Assembly (NCBI GenBank): GCA_958295665.1
Contig: OY282558.1
Span: forward strand, 356,569,053 to 356,633,052
Length of the DNA stretch: 64,000 nt
Source: Tipula vernalis
Taxonomy: Eukaryota > Arthropoda > Insecta > Diptera > Tipulidae
Direction: 5' to 3'
The notes beneath the pieces were generated by a model, which searched no databases, was not told the origin of the DNA, and worked only from the letters and a program-made list of their open reading frames with translations. The translations under genes and the position numbers were made by a program. Shown one piece after another: positions 61,860-64,000 of this stretch (its first letter is position 1; each line of letters opens with the position of its first letter).

Positions 61860-63490
61860 CGAAGTTAAATAATATTGTGCAGCAGTTTTGGAATCTGGAA
61901 CAAATAAACAACAAGGCTGCATGTTTCACAAATGAAGAGCAGATTTGTGAAACTCATTTTCTTGAAAATGTTTCCAGAGCCGACTCAGGTCGGTTTACCG
62001 TGGCGTTGCCCTTCCTTCATTCGCCGAAACTCTTAGGTAACTCCAGACAAGGTGCGTTAATTCGATTTCTCAATTTAGAAAAACGACTGTCTGGAAATCC
62101 CGAATTAAAGTCACAATATAGTCAGTTCATTGAAGATTATCGAAGTTTAAACCACATGAGACTGGAATCTGAATCAAATATCCCAGACTCTCATTATTTT
62201 CTCCCACATCATTGTGTTCTGAAGCCATCAAGCTCAACTACCAAGTTGCGCGTCGTTTTTTACGCTTCAGCAAAAACCGATTCCAATAAATCATTAAATG
62301 AATTACTTATGGTTGGACCAGTCGTTCAGTCCGATTTGGTTTCCATCTTATTAAGATTTAGGCGCTGGAAAATTGCATTCAGCGCTGACATCAGTAAAAT
62401 GTATAGACAAATAAATATTTGTGAGAACGATTCTCATTATCAATACATCTTCTGGAGAGATAATCCCGAAGATGAACTACAAACTTACCGTTTGACTACG
62501 GTCACTTACGGCACCGCGTCAGCTCCATATTTAGCCACGCGTTGTTTGTTGCAACTTTGTAACGAAGAAGCAAAGTCGCATCCACTCGCAAGCAAAGTCG
62601 TGCAAAGCGATATGTATGTTGATGATCTGCTAACCGGTAGCAATTCTATCAATGAAGCAATGTATCTTCAAAGAGAAGTAGTCTCGCTTCTTGCTACAGC
62701 TGAGATGAATTTAAAAAAGTGGTGTTCAAACTCAGTAGAACTTTTATCACATATTCCAGATGCTGATAAAGAAAGTTTTCATGTTCTTAACAACGAAAAT
62801 GTTATCAAAACTCTAGGCATGTTTTGGCAACCCGAAAAAGATTATTTTTGCTACATGGTCAAGGTATTACCAAATCCAAAAAGAATAACCAAGCGTCTAG
62901 TTCTCTCCGAAACGGCTAGTATTTTCGATCCTCTTGGATTGGCTGGTCCCGTAATTTTAGTTGCAAAAATTTTTATCCAGCAAATCTGGAAATTAAAACA
63001 AGATTGGGATGAGTCGTTACCTCAATCAATGCAACCAAAATGGAGTGACTTTAGAAACCAACTTACATATTTAAATAATTTCCGCGTTAAAAGATTCATT
63101 GAAACTTACGAACTCACCACTGATGTACAACTTCACGGTTTCGGAGACTCCAGTGAAGTGGCGTTTGGAGCTGCGGTATATATACGATGTAACAACCACA
63201 ATAATATCACAACTACCTTGCTTTGTGCAAAATCACGTGTTGCTCCGCTGAGTAAAGTTACACTGCCAAGGCTAGAGCTCTGTGCTGCGCTGCTTACTGC
63301 TCAATTGATGTCGAAGGTGCGGTCGCAGCTGAACGTTAAAGTTAATAAAATGTTTTATTGGACCGATTCTTCGATCGTGTGGCATTGGATAAAATCTTCA
63401 AGCTCACATTCAAAGGCGTTTGTGGCCAATCGAATAGCAGAAATTCATCGGTTATCTAATATCGAGGAAATGGAATCACGTTGCCAGTGA
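61775..63490 (+). pseudogene. pol: BEL/Pao reverse transcriptase and RNase H
   Basis: Open for 571 codons; true continuity with gag-protease begins near 61830. RT motifs: LRVVFYASAKT (about 158-168), where the conserved Asp of F-D-A-S is Tyr; ADISKMYRQI (204-213); TVTYGTASAPYLA; and the catalytic YVDD (281-284). A BEL-specific connection and RNase H follow (LHGFGDSSEVAFGAAVY, LPRLELCAALL, YWTDSSIVWHWI). The frame is lost at 63468-63470, where one extra A in GAGGAAATGG pushes it to a stop at 63488-63490. The protein resumes at once in the next frame. Catalytic Asp pair intact, but the copy as a whole is damaged. Confidence 0.87.
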
Positions 63491-64000
63491 AAACAATGCA
63501 GCCGATGTTATATCGCGAGGACTGATGCCTGCACAGCTTATAAATTGCAGTTTATGGTTAAATGGACCTGATTATCTTCGTCAGCCTGTACGCAAATGGC
63601 CAAAGTCGCTACCTGATCCATGTCCAGTTTTACCAGAACAACTAAAGGTTGTTTGCCTTCTCACAACTGAAAAGGAAGACGTTCTACTAAACCACAAATA
63701 TATTCAACAATTTAAATCTTTGCAACGAAGTATGGCTTATGTTTGTCGATTCGCGAGCAATTGCCGAAAACCAATAGAAGAAAGAAGATTTGGGGAACTT
63801 GTAGTTGAAGAGCTTGCCGAAGGCCACAATCTAATCATAAAGAGCATATAATATCAACATTTCCAATCAGATTTGATATGTTTGTCAAACCAGCAAAACA
63901 TTTCAAATAACAGTCATTTAAAAACATTAAATCCGTTCATTGACATAGATGGTTTATTGCGAGTTGGAGGTAGTCTGAAAAACTCAGAGCTACCATACAC
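63471..64000 (+). pseudogene. BEL/Pao Pol, end of RNase H to integrase start
   Basis: Continues the previous protein after the single-base shift: ADVISRGLMPAQLI, SLWLNGPDYLR, WPKSLP. A TAA at 63849-63851 breaks it, and the same frame then resumes with FIDIDGLLRVGGSL, the conserved start of the BEL integrase zinc domain. It leaves the window at 64000. Confidence 0.8.

Larger units (their letters stand above)
59122..64000 (+). mobile_element. BEL/Pao retrotransposon, 5' part, runs off the window
   Basis: LTR, tRNA-Leu-like primer site, 516-bp leader, gag-protease and RT/RNase H in order on the plus strand. Integrase and 3' LTR are beyond 64000. Frame disruptions near 61830 and 63469, a TAA at 63849, and changed catalytic-region residues indicate a decaying copy. 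It is a different copy from the one split by the foldback. Confidence 0.88.

Overview
The window is AT-rich animal DNA, almost certainly insect and most likely a fly. The evidence is the mix of repeats: BEL/Pao and Ty3/gypsy LTR elements, an R1-clade-type LINE, a foldback element, long (GT)n tracts and 172-bp satellite monomers. No operon, bacterial gene or CRISPR is present. I found no certain host gene. One exon-like open frame at 1691-1945 (minus) is the only candidate. Nearly everything that can be named is a mobile element, several of them nested, so the window looks like a transposon-rich intergenic or heterochromatic region.

Layout. 1-9990: AT-rich sequence with a possible exon beside a tRNA-like SINE head (1.7-2.0 kb), a 235-bp TIR element (2991-3225), a 1.1-kb TIR element with an internal duplication (5201-6288) and two small minisatellites. 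9990-11350: a decayed Ty3/gypsy pol (minus) cut by a pogo-like MITE (10600-10817). 11430-14090: a dimeric ~261-bp satellite, with a short inverted copy at 15125-15425. 15.4-29.4 kb: a decayed BEL/Pao element (minus) split by an 11.8-kb foldback element (16832-28602). The foldback's two inverted arms are arrays of a ~172-bp monomer, and it is flanked by the 8-bp duplication GTGGAATG. 31238-33.5 kb: a 5'-truncated Ty3/gypsy pol (plus) running into the start of an LTR.

35.0-50.8 kb is a three-layer nest. A (GT)n/(AC)n microsatellite was invaded by a LINE (minus; ORF1 with zinc knuckles, ORF2 with endonuclease, RT and zinc finger). The endonuclease part of that LINE was then split by an apparently intact Ty3/gypsy element (38286-48643, minus) with 1909-bp LTRs, a 4-bp AGTG target duplication, a tRNA-Lys-like primer site, gag, and pol. 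Gag and pol are joined by a textbook -1 frameshift signal (GGGAAAC, a 6-nt spacer, then a stem).

51.5-56.3 kb holds a scrap of gypsy integrase, an unidentified coding-like stretch and an internally deleted LINE whose ORF1 is fused to the end of its RT. 56.3-59.1 kb is AT-rich with three short tandem repeats. 59122-64000 is the 5' part of a BEL/Pao element (plus): LTR, tRNA-Leu-like primer site, gag-protease and RT/RNase H. It carries a frameshift, a stop and altered key residues, and it runs off the window.

The most notable item is the giant foldback. Target duplication, terminal inverted repeats, arm arrays, an 8-nt-spaced central palindrome and higher-order repeats shared by the two arms can all be read directly, yet I recognise no matching transposase family. 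All coordinates of degenerate elements are by eye and approximate at the edges.
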